This document shows positions 46,164-57,173 of a DNA stretch of 64,000 bases, in pieces; the stretch's first letter is position 1, and every line of letters starts with the position of its first letter. The position numbers and the translations under genes were made by a program. Under the pieces are notes generated by a model. The model ran no database searches. It was not told the DNA's origin and saw nothing but the letters and a program-made list of their open reading frames with translations. Origin of the DNA: Hyaloperonospora brassicae (taxonomy: Eukaryota > Oomycota > Peronosporomycetes > Peronosporales > Peronosporaceae); the NCBI GenBank assembly GCA_947650285.1, contig CANTFL010001449.1, forward strand, positions 62,001 through 126,000, in the 5' to 3' direction.

Positions 46164-47080
46164 AGTGTAGCACAGCTACACAGCTCCTTAAGTCAAAGGA
46201 AGACTAAACTCTCAATGAGCAACTTTGGTTCTACGAACCCGACTCAGAAAGTCAACAGCTCAGAGAGCTAATGTAACGGGGCACACCCTTGCGTGAACTT
46301 TACACAAGGGTTTCGGGTGCCCCGACAGACGTACACGAGGCGAACGAGGAAGCGTAGGATAAGGAATAGTAAAACTGTTATATTAATATACTCAAGTCTT
46401 TTAACCACTGTCTCTCTGTTTGACTTAACTTAATTATGCTAATATAACTGAGTGTATGGTGACGTCTCGTCACCACTCATTGCGCGCGTCCTGCGGCGAT
46501 TGGTTGGTTGATATCATCACGATATCAACCAACGAGCGACCCTTTGGTCGCTTCACCAATATCACCATTATCGGTGATATTGTTCAAAGAATATTCACTT
46601 AATATTCTTTATTGTCACTTTCTTTCAAAGTGACACTTCCATGTAACGGGCTGCCCCGTTACAGCTAAGGTTTGGTTCATAGAACCCGACTCAAAGTCAA
46701 CAAGCTCAGAGAGCTTACGGTTTCTGTTCCAAAGGGACCAAGCGATTCAAAGAATTAAACGCACAGATTGCATTAGGAGTAGCTGCCTTAACAAGGCGTT
46801 GCTAAACTCCTTAACGATCAAAGACGCCTCTGAGAGGTACGTGTCTTTTGTGGATCAAAATGGGAACTGAACTTTATTTCTTCTTTTAACCTAAAAGAAC
46901 ACCTTAGAACAACGTAATTACCCAACTCGCTAGTGTCCTAAAAGATCTCGTAATCAATGGTTGACAGACATCAGTCTTCAACGATTGATACTGTGTTCCA
47001 ATATCATTTTAAAGGGGATCCCATCCCTTGTGTGCACCACACCTATTGTCGACTACCAGTCGACGTGTAACCCCGTTATA
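46164..47080 (-). repeat. 3' LTR of gypsy 2, with nested solo LTR
   Basis: Matches 54817-55288, especially from GACCAAGCGATTCAAAG to GACGTGTAACCCCGTTA. It is longer because of the 392-bp nested LTR with its GCTAA duplication and a short tandem duplication of the GAACCCGACTC...GAGAGCT block around it. On the minus strand the purine tract GGTGGGGGAGGT precedes it (about 47080-47093). Confidence 0.85.
46272..46663 (-). repeat. solo LTR of gypsy 1 family with six stacked hairpins
   Basis: Ends TGTAACGGGG and CCCGTTACA and is flanked by the exact 5-bp duplication GCTAA (46267-46271 and 46664-46668). Six consecutive perfect hairpins, loops 4-6 nt, fill 46504-46663: TTGGTTGATATC (12 bp stem, 46504-46532), AGCGACC (46535-46552), CAATATCACC (46557-46582), AAAGAATATT (46586-46610), TGTCACTTT (46613-46635) and TGTAACGGG (46642-46663). 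A weaker one, CCCTTG with CAAGGG, lies near 46285-46310. Confidence 0.9.
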
Positions 47081-47190
47081 ACCTCCCCCACCAGACTGAC
47101 GTTACCACAAAACGTCAATCGAATTCTTTCCTCGAAGAGGACGGTGTGTGTGCGCTTCAACCTTCACGGTCTGCAAAACACGAAACACCA

Positions 47191-47990
47191 TGGCATCGCC
47201 ACACAATGAGTCCTCGACTCTCTCTTCGTACCTCGGCATTGATGTGGAGGTGGAATATGGTAGTGATAACGATATTTTATGGTGAAGAGAGGACAATGTC
47301 CAACTCACCAGCGCAAGAGGCCCCGCCTCATACTGCACCGAACCCATTTGCCGAGCGTGGCAAAGCCAACGCGCCACCGGAGCTGCATCAAGCTCCCATC
47401 GTGGGCGATGCCATCATCACCAATCCGCTCGATGAGCAACAAGAGATGGATATTCAACGAGAGGAGAGCGCTCAGCGCCGTATGCAGCTTGCTGCAACCC
47501 TTGAGGGTCGCCGTAGCTATCTGTTCACCCCACTCAGTGTGGAAGAACGTAAACGCCAAACGACAGGACGTTCTTTGGCAACGTAGGTCATTGGCATTGA
47601 GCCAACATTTCCTGATGAGGTGGCGAGTCGACAGGTACCTCGCGAGAGGTACCTACAACCTTACTTGACGACTCAGAGTCGATGCAAGCTGCGACTTGAC
47701 AGGCAAGCACGAGGTGCACCGGTTCCACGGATGAAGGGTATACACATCCTCCTATTCGCAGGCGAATTACAGGAGGAAGAACACATCGCGTTTGTTCGCT
47801 GGGTGCATCGGAAACGATACCTCAGTAGCGTGTAAGCTCTCAGAGCAAGTGCCGATGTGGCAGATGTTCGTCTAGAACGAAAGCTTCGGTATGATTACGC
47901 CAAGCTTAAGTCCAGAGGCCAGTTGCGAACTCGCACACGCTATGCTCCGGCTATGCCGGCTGATGTGGGTGTTGGCCACGCGGTACCCAG
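47191..47990 (+). pseudogene. antisense ORF inside gypsy 2 3' end
   Basis: On the strand opposite to the element. One frame from ATG 47296 (MSNSPAQEAPPHTAPNPFAE) stays open to beyond 47950, broken only by TAG at 47584 and TAA at 47833. Both stops are one C-to-T change from Gln codons. Visible segments: NPLDEQQEMDIQREESAQRR, RSYLFTPLSVEERKRQTTGR, IGIEPTFPDEVASRQVP, MKGIHILLFAGELQEEEHIA and LERKLRYDYAKLKSRGQLR. A possible earlier start, MASPHNESSTLSSYLGIDVE at 47190, is in another frame. The 3' end runs into the antisense of the chromodomain. No family recognised; the charged helical character would suit a gag-like or regulatory protein. Confidence 0.5.
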
Positions 47991-48010
47991 CTATCCACCT
48001 GCCTCCACCA

Positions 48011-49393
48011 CTATTGGTGAGAAGCGCTCTCGGTCGAGGGATGACCCTTGCCACGATGTTCAAAAACATCCACGGCGTATGGGAAATCCTGCCGAAGGGG
48101 TATCTCAAACTCCCACGAGTTCTCCGACTCCGGGTACCCTCGCCACTTCACCAGATACTGGTATTGACCCTGACGACGATGTCGTTTCAGGAGTCGCTCC
48201 ACATGGAACTGGCGGTTCCCTTGCTCATCGAGCAGCGTCGGAGGTGGTCGGTATACCGAAGGAGGAGCACTAAAAGGTGCTTCTCGAGTTAAGTGGTCTC
48301 CGCGAAACATTGGATAACACCCAGAGTGCGTTTGACGCGATGCGAGCCCGTGTCCAGGCGCTGGAGTTAAGGCAAGCCCGTATGGAGGCTCAGCTTGACC
48401 TCCTGATACGGATTCAGCAACCGATGGCAAGGCCAACCTATTCGACGCAAGCGCCTCCAAGTTCACGTGGGACGGATCCCGATACGGCTTGATCAAGCCC
48501 ACGTAGAATACGGGGTGTGTGCGCAGTTTGCGCGGAAGGTTGAGCGTATACGCAAGTCCCTTCTTGGCGACGACCGTAAATGGTCCAATGAAGCGCGGAC
48601 GTAACTTTGTCTTGAAGACAGCAGACACTACATTTGTAGTAAAGTTTTTATCATTGAGTAGAACTTGGTCTCCAACCTCATAACGTTCAATACAACCTCT
48701 GCCTTTAGCATCAGCTTGTTCCTTCTGCTTGTCTTGGCTATCAGCCAGTGCGTCACGCACACGTCGTAATACATTCAATCGCTTTGCGAGAAACTCGATT
48801 ACCTGTTTTTGAACAGTAGAAGGTCTGACATCAGCAAGCCGAACGGCAACTCCTCCCCCACCAAGCCCTGAACCACGTAGTGGTAGCGTTAACGTAAGGC
48901 GAGGGTGTGTGAGACCATTAACATAGAACGGTGTGTGGCCTGTAGAGGCATGAACAGCGTTGTTCAACGCAAACTCAACAACAGGGAGCATAGAACTCCA
49001 ACGTTTTGGTGTATTAGCGCAAACACTGCGCAAGCTGTCACCGATGATGCGATTCACTCGCTCGGTTTGACCATCAGTCTGCGGATGATTCGCTGTGGAC
49101 ATGTCCAAACGTGTGCCGAGCACCTTGAAGATGGATTTCCAAAACTTCCCAGTGAAGCGAGGATCTCTATCAAAGACAATTGCCAACGGCAAACCGTGTT
49201 GTCGAAACACGCTATCGATAAACAGCGTAGCTGTACCTTCACCATCAATGGTATCCGGCCCCGCCGCTAAATGAGCTATCTTGCTAGAACGGTCAACAAA
49301 GACCACAATACCCGTATTGCGTTGTGCATCTTTCGGCAAACCTAACAGGAAATCCATGCTGATGGACTCCCAACACCCCTTGGGTACAGGCAA
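48011..49393 (-). pseudogene. gypsy 2 integrase core and chromodomain
   Basis: The longest intact piece of gypsy 2, 460 codons. Integrase core: ESISMDFLLGLP (first Asp), VFDRDPRFTGKFW (second Asp) and NHPQTDGQTERVNR (Glu), so the D-D-E triad is present. Then comes the GPY/F module (KLRPRFIGPFTVVAKKGLAY, VFYVGLIKPY). Near the end is a chromodomain (HVERLLKRHRR, QYLVKWRGYPESENSWE), which in chromoviruses targets integration to modified chromatin. It is separated from the zinc finger part by a stop near 49427. The final ~20 codons after the chromodomain overlap the antisense ORF. Confidence 0.9.
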
Positions 49394-49426
49394 ACTAGCC
49401 AGTGGCGCGGCCGCGTGAGGTGAGGG

Positions 49427-50310
49427 TTATACCCGTTGACACGTTTCACACGTACGCACATATGTGCTCACCCATTTGTATAGTTTAAGCCACCAATAGC
49501 ATTGGCTAACTGAGCCGTAGGTATTCTCACGACCGAGATGACCACTCAACGTAGTATCATGTGCCTCACAGAGGATCCGATACTCCAACTCCTCATCAAC
49601 ATCATGAGGGACAACGATGCGAGGGGTATCCTCCACATCCGTGATATAGCACAACAGGCATTGATCGATGGAATATCGATGTAACCTCGCACGTAAACGT
49701 GCCGAAAAATCTAGGTATGAGTCTCGCTATCTAGAGCACGTAGCAGAGCCACACAGTGATCATCCTTGGCATATGACGTACTGATTAGGTCAGTGACCGA
49801 CGACGACAGAGTCGTAACATGAGCAAGCTCATAGTCAGGTCGGCGTGACAACGCATCAGCCATAGCATTCTGCTTGCCCGGCTTATACTTCACCTCGAAG
49901 TTGTGCTCGGCAAAGAAGGAAAGCCAACGAGCCATTATCTGAGAGATATGGGAAAATGAATCGCAGTGCGTAGTGACGCATGATCTGTATAGATCACAAA
50001 GGCTTAGAGCCAAGAAGATGAACTCTAAATTTGACGATATAATACTTCATTGCAAGTAGCTCTTTGTCATGAACAGGAGCGTTCTTTTCTGCAGCCTTCA
50101 GCTGCCGGGACTAAAACGCAATGACGCGTTTCCGTCCATCAGAATCTGTCTGCAACAGGGCGCTGCCTATGGCAAATTCAGATGCGACACAGACGAACTG
50201 AAAGATAGGTCAAAATCAGGCAAAGCCAAGATTGGCGCATGAACGAGACTCTCCTTTACTGATTGAAAAGCATCATGCCCGGTGCTAGTCTAGCACCATT
50301 CCACATCCTT
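49427..50310 (-). pseudogene. gypsy 2 RNase H and integrase zinc finger
   Basis: RNase H and the connection are visible at 50310-49711 in pieces (HDKELLAMKY in another frame, then ARWLSFFAEHNFEVKYKPGK and ADALSRRPDYEL). The integrase H2C2 finger at 49427-49654 is complete: CEAHDTTLSGHLGRENT, then CETCQRV. Stops and frame changes separate the parts. Confidence 0.8.
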
Positions 50311-50918
50311 TTTACAGGAGATTGGATAATGGCTGAGCCATGTCTGCGTAATTCGCACTGTACTTGTGTAAGTCATTGGCAAGGCCAAGCCACTTACGTA
50401 AGTCCTTTTGGTTCTTTGGAACCGGCCAATTAACTATGGCTTTTGCCTTAGCGGGATCCGCTCTAAGACCTCGCTTACCAATAAAGCACCCGAAAAAGGG
50501 AATCTCTTCTCCACCAAAGATGCACTTAGACGCGTCGGCGTACAACTTATTCGTGCGCATGCACTCGACCACCGCTCGTAGATGGTCAATGTGATTGTCC
50601 ACATCAGACCGACCGTTCATAGCACGACTATGGACAAAGATGTCATTAAATTACGTCTGTGCATATCCTTGGTGAGGTCTGAACAATTGTGTCACAAGAC
50701 GATTGAATGTAGCCGGGGCATTCATAACCCTTGCGGCATAACAAGCCACTGCCAGAGCATACCGTTCGGAGTGCTGACCGATGTCAGCGGAATGTCGCTT
50801 TCTCGCAGAAGCAGCTGGTAATAACCATCGACTAAGTCGAGCGCACTGTACATTGTACATCCCACCATATTGTTCTGAAGAATATCTTTCCTCGGAATTG
50901 GTGTCTGAGCCGGGATGG

Positions 50919-52015
50919 TGGTGTGGCAAAGCGGTCACAAGCAAATCTCCTTGGGATTGGGATCGGCGATCCAAAGGGTCGCACGCTCCAGTTAAGCCAA
51001 GAATGCTATGATTGGTGGATACAAGCTGGAATGGGTGGCTGGAAATAGCGTACCCAAACCCCAAGTGGACAGGATCGCCCAGCCTGGGATAAGGCTATAG
51101 GGTAGTCACACCCGTTTTGATTACGCAATCCGTCGTGAGACATAGCAATACAAGACCCTCAATCTCATTGGAAGACCGCGATCCTAATTCGGGATCGCAT
51201 GCCCGATCACTACTGCGATCCGCTAACGGGATCACGATCCGCTAAGTGGGATCCCGATCCGCTAACAGGATCTCGATCCACTAACAGGATCCCGATCCGC
51301 TAGTAGGATTCCGATCCGCTAGTAGGATCACGAGGATATCTTGGGTGGGCCACAAGAAGATACAACGGTGGATATACTGGGTGTGGACCACATAAATGCA
51401 AGGGGACGATATTCCTGTAAAGAAGACGCGTGTCATCTGGTTGAGATATACGGATAGGCATAGGGGTAGGGTTTAGGTTGGTTGGTTAACATTAAACAGA
51501 GTTCAATTTACTTGACAAGGCATAAGTTATCTCTTCCGGGTATGGTCTTTGGCCCCCCCGTCGAATAAAGAGTCGCGCTACACGTCTACGCGAGTGTCAC
51601 ACCTGGATTGTTTTGGCCAGGTGTGTTCAAGAACTCTCAAAAAACATCAACTGCGATCGGACGCAACAAGACACGTAAAGGCAAGACGCAAGATTCGCGA
51701 GAAGGCTCGCGGATCAAGCTACCACATAGTGGACAAGGCGATCTCGTTGAGATCAGGGTAACTTATATCAGTACCCACGAGTACCCCGTGATCGCGTGAA
51801 GATTTCCGCACGATCACAACCCCATCTCCAACACGGTCAAGTTTTCCTTCGACACGAGTCTACCTGGAAGAGTGCGACCCGCCCTACCGACGGGTACACA
51901 AGGCGAGGAAGGCAACACACACGGAATCGGAGTACCCCCTCCGTTAGTAGGTCGTCCGGGCGCCAGTGGAGAGTTGAGATCGACTCATAAATTATGCTAT
52001 CGCCACTCCACCACA
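50919..52015 (+). repeat. family 3 solo LTR, copy 2, inside gypsy 2 RT
   Basis: A 1.1 kb GATC-rich segment with TG...CA ends (TGGTGTGG and CCACCACA) and a 4-bp duplication ATGG on both sides (50915-50918, 52016-52019). It shares several blocks with 17998-19717. Removal restores the RT reading. No coding capacity is seen. The strand is chosen to match copy 1. Confidence 0.8.
51217..51331 (+). repeat. tandem repeat, ~19 bp unit
   Basis: About six copies of a unit like GATCCGCTAACAGGATCCC, each itself a near palindrome around GATCC...GGATC, inside the family 3 LTR. Confidence 0.8.
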
Positions 52016-52426
52016 ATGGACGCATTAAGCTTATTGTAAGCATGTACAATGCGCCAAACCCATGGGGCTTTTTGACACAAAAGGTCGGTGTGGAATGGGG
52101 AGATTTTCTCTCACGTAACATTCCTGCCGCGTGCTTTGCACGAAAGAAGTCAATTACGTCACATTGTTTCTTCAGTAAAGACCACTGCCGTGTTACGCAT
52201 TATTTAGTTCCAGGAACCAAGTCAATTTCAAGTCAATTTCATGACGTACGCCTCTATCGGGAGGTAAGACGGACGGTGGGTTGTGACACACCACGTCCTA
52301 AACTTCCTTTACCAAAGGATAGAACTGATCAAGATAATTCTTTAGGATCGAAGATCTACTACGGGCATCCAAGTCCGCCGTTGTGTCCTCAAGGACAGAC
52401 TCGTCCAATAACGAGGATGAGTTCAA

Positions 52427-53086
52427 CTAAATATCCGGCCGAATGACCACTAACTCGTATAGTTCTCCTGCCTGCAAGGCTTGGCTAAATTCGCCGTCAG
52501 ACATTTCGTCTAGGTCAAAGAGAGTATCCAAGGATGGAAGAGTCTCAAGACTAATATTGCCATCAATATGGCCAGTCAACCCATTGACAAGTGTACATAG
52601 TGTATTGTTACTATCATCACTTCGTGACTTCTTAGACGTTGGTCGCTTAACAGTTGCCACCCTACGCTGAGATTTTTTCCTCAAAGAAACCTTACGCCTC
52701 CTAGAGGCCGGGACAGTAGGGTCCCCGTGGTTGATATTTATCTCAGCACGCTCTATACGAGAGCTCATGTCTTGAACGACATCTGGTGAAGTGTTACGTA
52801 ACTCGAACACTTCACCCAGTGGATTTACACGTACCACTTCACGTACAGCATCCGAGCCTAGCCCCGAACACTCTGGCTTCTCGCCAACAATGTCATTACC
52901 GACATTCAGTGAGGTGCCACCTCGGCTGCCCTCACTCAGTGGAATTTCACGTGCCACCCCACTAACATCAGAGGAATTACATTCTTGATGTCTAGGTCTA
53001 AGGTCAACCATACCTGCAGCATGCAGTGGCTCAGTATCACAACGAGTATCACTCAACGGAGTACAACTCTCTTCACATTCGGTCAA
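52427..53086 (-). pseudogene. gypsy 2 protease-RT linker
   Basis: A 219-codon low-complexity, charged segment (RRRKVSLRKKSQRRV, LPSLDTLFDLDEMSDGEFSQ) between protease and RT in frame order. It is a gypsy pol spacer of unknown function and ends at a stop at 52427. Confidence 0.6.
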
Positions 53087-53604
53087 AGAGCTCCGCTCAA
53101 TATTAATGTCATTGAATTGGAGTTAATTAACTTTGACATACCAATGTCCAGCACATTGACATCTTCCATCAATGGCTCGCGCCAATAGCGCGTTTGTTGC
53201 CTCGAAAAGGTGGGTTCATGATTATTCAAAGCTTTGCTAGGAACATGGCGCGTGGCGCCTAAGGTCTTAGACTTCCAATCAATCAATGGCTCATGGCGTT
53301 CAAGCCAAGCCATACCTAGCATGATATCATATCTCGAATCCAAATCGAGGACAAGACAGCGTTCAATGCTGTCAAAGTCCAAAAACTTCACATCTAAGTT
53401 CAACGGAACTTTAGGCTCCGTGACGCGACTACCAGTCGCTAAACGAACGGTGATCGAATCACCTTCATGCGCTTTAAGCGCTTCAGCATATCGCTGAATT
53501 CCCTCAAGGGAACGACGTCGAGCATAATTGCATGATGCTACGGATTCAATTAGGAGCGACCAATTCTTCTCAAAGCCTTTAACTGTCGCCTCGACGACTA
53601 ACAA
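53083..53604 (-). pseudogene. gypsy 2 aspartic protease, active site altered
   Basis: Contains LLIESVASCNYARRRSL where gypsy proteases have LIDSGAS.NFVRR.SL; the catalytic Asp is Glu and the Gly is Val. It is followed by VRLATGSRV, CLVLDLDSRYDIMLGMAWL and RHEPLIDWKSKTL. The fold is otherwise recognisable, so it is probably a recently inactivated protease. Confidence 0.8.
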
Positions 53605-53857
53605 GACAGTCTTGTATACACGCTATGTGCTGGCGGGCACAGAGCTCAGTGGAGCTAAGACCTGTTTCACTATACCTCGTAGAGAAGCGACAGAACTCAG
53701 TTCTTCCCCAGTAGGGCGCTTCGCACCTACTGCGTGTCGACGTTTCCCGTTCCATACCAGGTTTTTGGTTGGGGCTGGGGTTTTGACTCGTATGAGTCGG
53801 TTGTTGTTTACGCAAAGGTCAAGTGGGACGCAAGTTTTTAGTGCTTCCGCACATATA

Positions 53858-54766
53858 TTAGCGTCTCACTTCCTGTCGTTGATCTGCAATTTGCAGCTCA
53901 GCTACACCTTCATCTATAGCATGGCTGAAATCTGTCGGTTTAGGCTTACAGTAAGCCGAAGTATTTGCTGAAGCTGCCCTCGCCAAGCTTGGGTTGTACC
54001 CATTCCAACCAAGTCTGGCTGACTTGAAGTTGTGCTCAGCATTTTGAGCGACGCTAACAGCTTCCTCAAAAGTAGAGGTATGGACCCTAAAAACCTTGGT
54101 CCTGGCAAAGCCATTGCGAATACCTTCCATGAAGACAGTCACACAGACTGTCTCAAGGAGAGGTTCGGACTTCATAGCAGCCATCAGAGTTCTCAACTCT
54201 TGGACATATGTCGTTAACTCATTCTTACCCTGACTGGTAGACAAGAATCGTGAGCGCACGCGATAAGCCTGGTTAGGCGGCGAAAAAACTCGCAACAGGT
54301 CTAACATGAGCGAAATCCATGTGGGAAACGCTAAGTCAACAGACGTGCCACATGTCATAGCCCACTTTCTAGCTCTCCCATCGAGCTTGGAGATATCCAG
54401 CGAGAACCGCTGGTACTCCAGTGAGATAAGACCAGAGCTCATGGTCATCTCAATTTTACGAATCCAGAGGGTGAGAATTTTCCTCTCCTTCCCGGAGTAG
54501 TTCTTAACGTCCACCAGAAGGGGACGAGGCTTAGCCTCTTCTGGTCGCATTGCCACGTAGCGTGTTGGCATGGCCGACGCTACTTGGTTTTGAAACTGCC
54601 CTAACAGGGCTATATCATACTGCATGAAGGTCTGGACTCGTGCACTGAACACATCGGTACCATGTGCAGCTAGAAACTCCACATATTCTGGGCCTATGGC
54701 CGAGGTCAGCTTATCAAGCACAACCTTATGGTCCTCAGAGAGGGGTGTGTATTGCTCCATCCTCAC
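53858..54766 (-). pseudogene. gypsy 2 gag
   Basis: A 302-codon open frame just after the 5' LTR. It shows the retrotransposon gag core: VDVKNYSGKERKILTLWIRK, SLEYQRFSLDISKLDGRAR, FSPPNQAYRVRSRFLSTSQG, LTTYVQELRTLMAAM and VFMEGIRNGFARTKVFRVH. The capsid part is intact but the frame stops before a zinc knuckle. The rest to 53604 is in other frames (53579-53815). Confidence 0.85.
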
Positions 54767-54816
54767 AGAGGATCAGTCGCAACGACTCAGGCGTAGATTT
54801 AATACAAGTGCTACCA

Positions 54817-55288
54817 AGTGTAGCGGATCTGCACAGCTCCTTGAGTCAGAGGAAGACTTTGACGCTCAATGAGAAACTTTGGTTCTACGAACCCGACTCA
54901 AAGAGTCAACAGCTTAAAGAGCTTACGGTTTCTGTATCAGGGGGACCAGACGATTCAAAGAATTAAACGCACAGATTGCACTAGGAGTAGCTGCCTTAAC
55001 AAGGCGTTGCTAAACTCCTTAACGATCAAAGACGCCTCTGAGAGGTACGTGTCTTTTGTGGATCTAAATGGGAACTGAACTTTATTTCTTCTTTTAACCT
55101 AAAAGAACACCTTAGAACAACGTAATTACCCAACTCGCTAGTGTCCTAAAAGATCTCGTAATCAATGGTTGACAGACATCAGTCTTCAACGATTGATACT
55201 GTGTTCCAATATCATTTTAAAGGGGATCCCATCCCTTGTGTGCACCACACCTATTGTCGACTACCAGTCGACGTGTAACCCCGTTACA
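54817..55288 (-). repeat. 5' LTR of gypsy 2
   Basis: On the minus strand it starts TGTAACGGGGTTACACGTCG and ends GCTACACT. Flanked on the right by the TGTTG duplication (55289-55293). Confidence 0.88.
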
Positions 55289-55293
55289 TGTTG

Positions 55294-56099
55294 AGCTCGA
55301 TATCACGATATGGCTTGTCAGAACTACTGTATGTCGCATCCTACCGCTTTTTACATGAACAGCACATCAATATATAGATGTGCATCGAATGCTTTAAAGC
55401 ACGTAGTGAGGCCAGCGCGTAGTCCAGAAAAGCATGACTGGTATCTGAGCTTTGATACGGTACTACGATAAGATAACATAGGCACCGATGTAACGCTTTG
55501 AAGCTAGATCAATGTCATTAGCTTTAAAATAGAGACATTACATTGTATGGTTTCTGATATATGACGTGCGCCAGATGCGCTTCGGCCTTCTCCAGAGGCG
55601 GAATGCATGGAGACCCCGTCGGTATCTCTACAATAAAAAAATTGGGTTCTGCTTTTTTCTAGACAACCTATAACCTGGAAATTTTTTATAATTAGTGTAA
55701 CCACACACCGATCACACGACACCTATCAAACCTAACAGCTGAGGCGTACACCAACAAAGGAGGGTCCGCTATGACGACTACATTTTTAACACCCCACTTC
55801 GACGGCCAGCCGCCTGTCGGCCTCGATGTCAATCTTCTATAGCAATAAAAACCCACGACTACCCGAGCCTCCATTCTCCACGTATATAGTGGTGTTCTAT
55901 CGACTTATAGGATACCGTAGAGCAATTCTAGCGCTCATCTCGTCCTGCCGAGCTTAAATAAAAAGTCTTGATCGATTGTCTTCATTTGTAATCTAAACAG
56001 TGATCTATTTACAGTGCGACCAAACACAAAAGATGCGCAAAGACAATAATGAATATTTGACATTAGTTCATATTAAGAGACGATAGTGGATACAGCGAA
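55294..56099. other. AT-rich intergenic
   Basis: No gene. The motif AAGGAGGGTCCGCT at 55757-55770 repeats that at 19733-19746 and may be the end of a small DNA transposon. The rest is unremarkable. Confidence 0.4.
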
Positions 56100-56556
56100 C
56101 TTAATATAGCTCTTTGCCAAAGGAAGGATTTCTGCTTGATAAGCAAGTTAATTCTAGGCATAAGATTTCGACTCTACGAGTCAACAAGTTTTAAGGCTTA
56201 ATAACCTTCTTTGAGGGACCAAGCGATTTAAAAAATCAAGAGCACAAGTGCTTAAGACTATACGACTTTACAAGACTTGACTATTTTTACGAGATCTATG
56301 ACGCCTATCAAGGAACGTGTCTCTTACAGATGAAAATGGTAACTATAATCTATTTGTTTTACGTAAAAGGACAACTTAACTTAAGCGTACCTAATCGATA
56401 CAATATTGTCCTAAACTCAAATTCTTTATAGATCTCTTGTCCTTGGATGACACACGTCATCCCTCACAAACTGATAATGTATTCTGGAATCACCATTAAT
56501 ATGATTCTATCCAAACTGTGTCCCCGATATCAATCGACGTGTACTCCTTGCTAAAG
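56100..56556 (-). repeat. decayed solo LTR of gypsy 2 family
   Basis: Follows the same order of blocks as the gypsy 2 LTRs: CGACTC..GAGTCAACAAG, GGGACCAAGCGATTTAAA, TGACGCCTATCAAGG.ACGTGTCTCTT, AAAATGGTAACT, GTCCTAAA and CAATCGACGTGTA, but with many changes. Ends are approximate. Confidence 0.65.
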
Positions 56557-57173
56557 TGGACGACCGTCCGTCGAAGTGCTTAAAGAGGCTAATTTACACG
56601 TTGCAGAGGGTGCTATCGCAGTTAACGTTGTAGTTTTTTATACCATCGCATTAGGGAGGCCATCATCATTGATTAAACCGTATTTATTTTACCATAACAA
56701 TATAATCGAAAAACAGAATTTATCGCGATAGGTGTGAATATATGTGTAACGTATGGTGCCGTTGATACTGGTACTATAATAGGCTACCTAGTTGCCACAT
56801 CACAAGACCTGATGATTACCGATATTGAGTGAAGAAACACGCCTTCCATCTCCTACACATTCGTGTCGTTTGGTATGCACCATGCTTTTGCAAGCTCGTA
56901 CAAACCAAACCCAGACCATTTATATATTGGAGGCCTGCTTGAAGTAAATAATAAGACATTTCCTATTCGTCTCCATCACAAGCTGCGTGTAATTGACACC
57001 TCACGGTGCCATAGATTGTAGTGCAGCCCTACATGTGGGTTTAGCCAGCTCACTTCAGCGGCAAGGTATCATGGTATGCTAAGCTTTTTGCTACACTTTT
57101 CTATGACATTTACCGATTAAAATGGTATCAACGAGTTTTTGCACTATCCTCAGTAACTAATTTATGAATATAC

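Larger units (their letters stand above)
50312..52440 (-). pseudogene. gypsy 2 reverse transcriptase split by a solo LTR
   Basis: Upstream part (52121-52016): SPHSTPTFCVKKP and, in another frame, AYNKLN. Downstream part (50918-50312): PIPRKDILQNNMVG and NAPATFNRLVTQLFRPH. The F-D-D box is damaged (about 50640), then FVHSRAMNGRSDVDNHIDHL, KCIFGGEEIPFFGCFIG and IVNWPVPKNQKDLRKWLGLA follow. Deleting 50919-52015 plus one ATGG joins KLNAS to IPAQTPIPRKD, the expected gypsy sequence, so the interruption is precise. Several other stops are present. Confidence 0.85.
46164..55288 (-). mobile_element. Ty3/gypsy retrotransposon 2 (chromovirus), nested
   Basis: Minus-strand element. LTRs at 54817-55288 (5') and 46164-47080 (3') share long near-identical blocks. 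The 5-bp duplication TGTTG lies outside both ends (46159-46163 and 55289-55293). Internal order from right to left: gag, protease, linker, RT, RNase H, integrase with chromodomain, antisense ORF, purine tract. Two later insertions are nested: a solo LTR of the gypsy 1 family in the 3' LTR (46272-46663) and a family 3 solo LTR in RT (50919-52015). It is inactive through stops but much better kept than gypsy 1. Confidence 0.92.

Noticed and set aside
51217..51331. CRISPR-like array
   Set aside because: Units are contiguous 19-bp repeats with no spacers, in a eukaryotic LTR.
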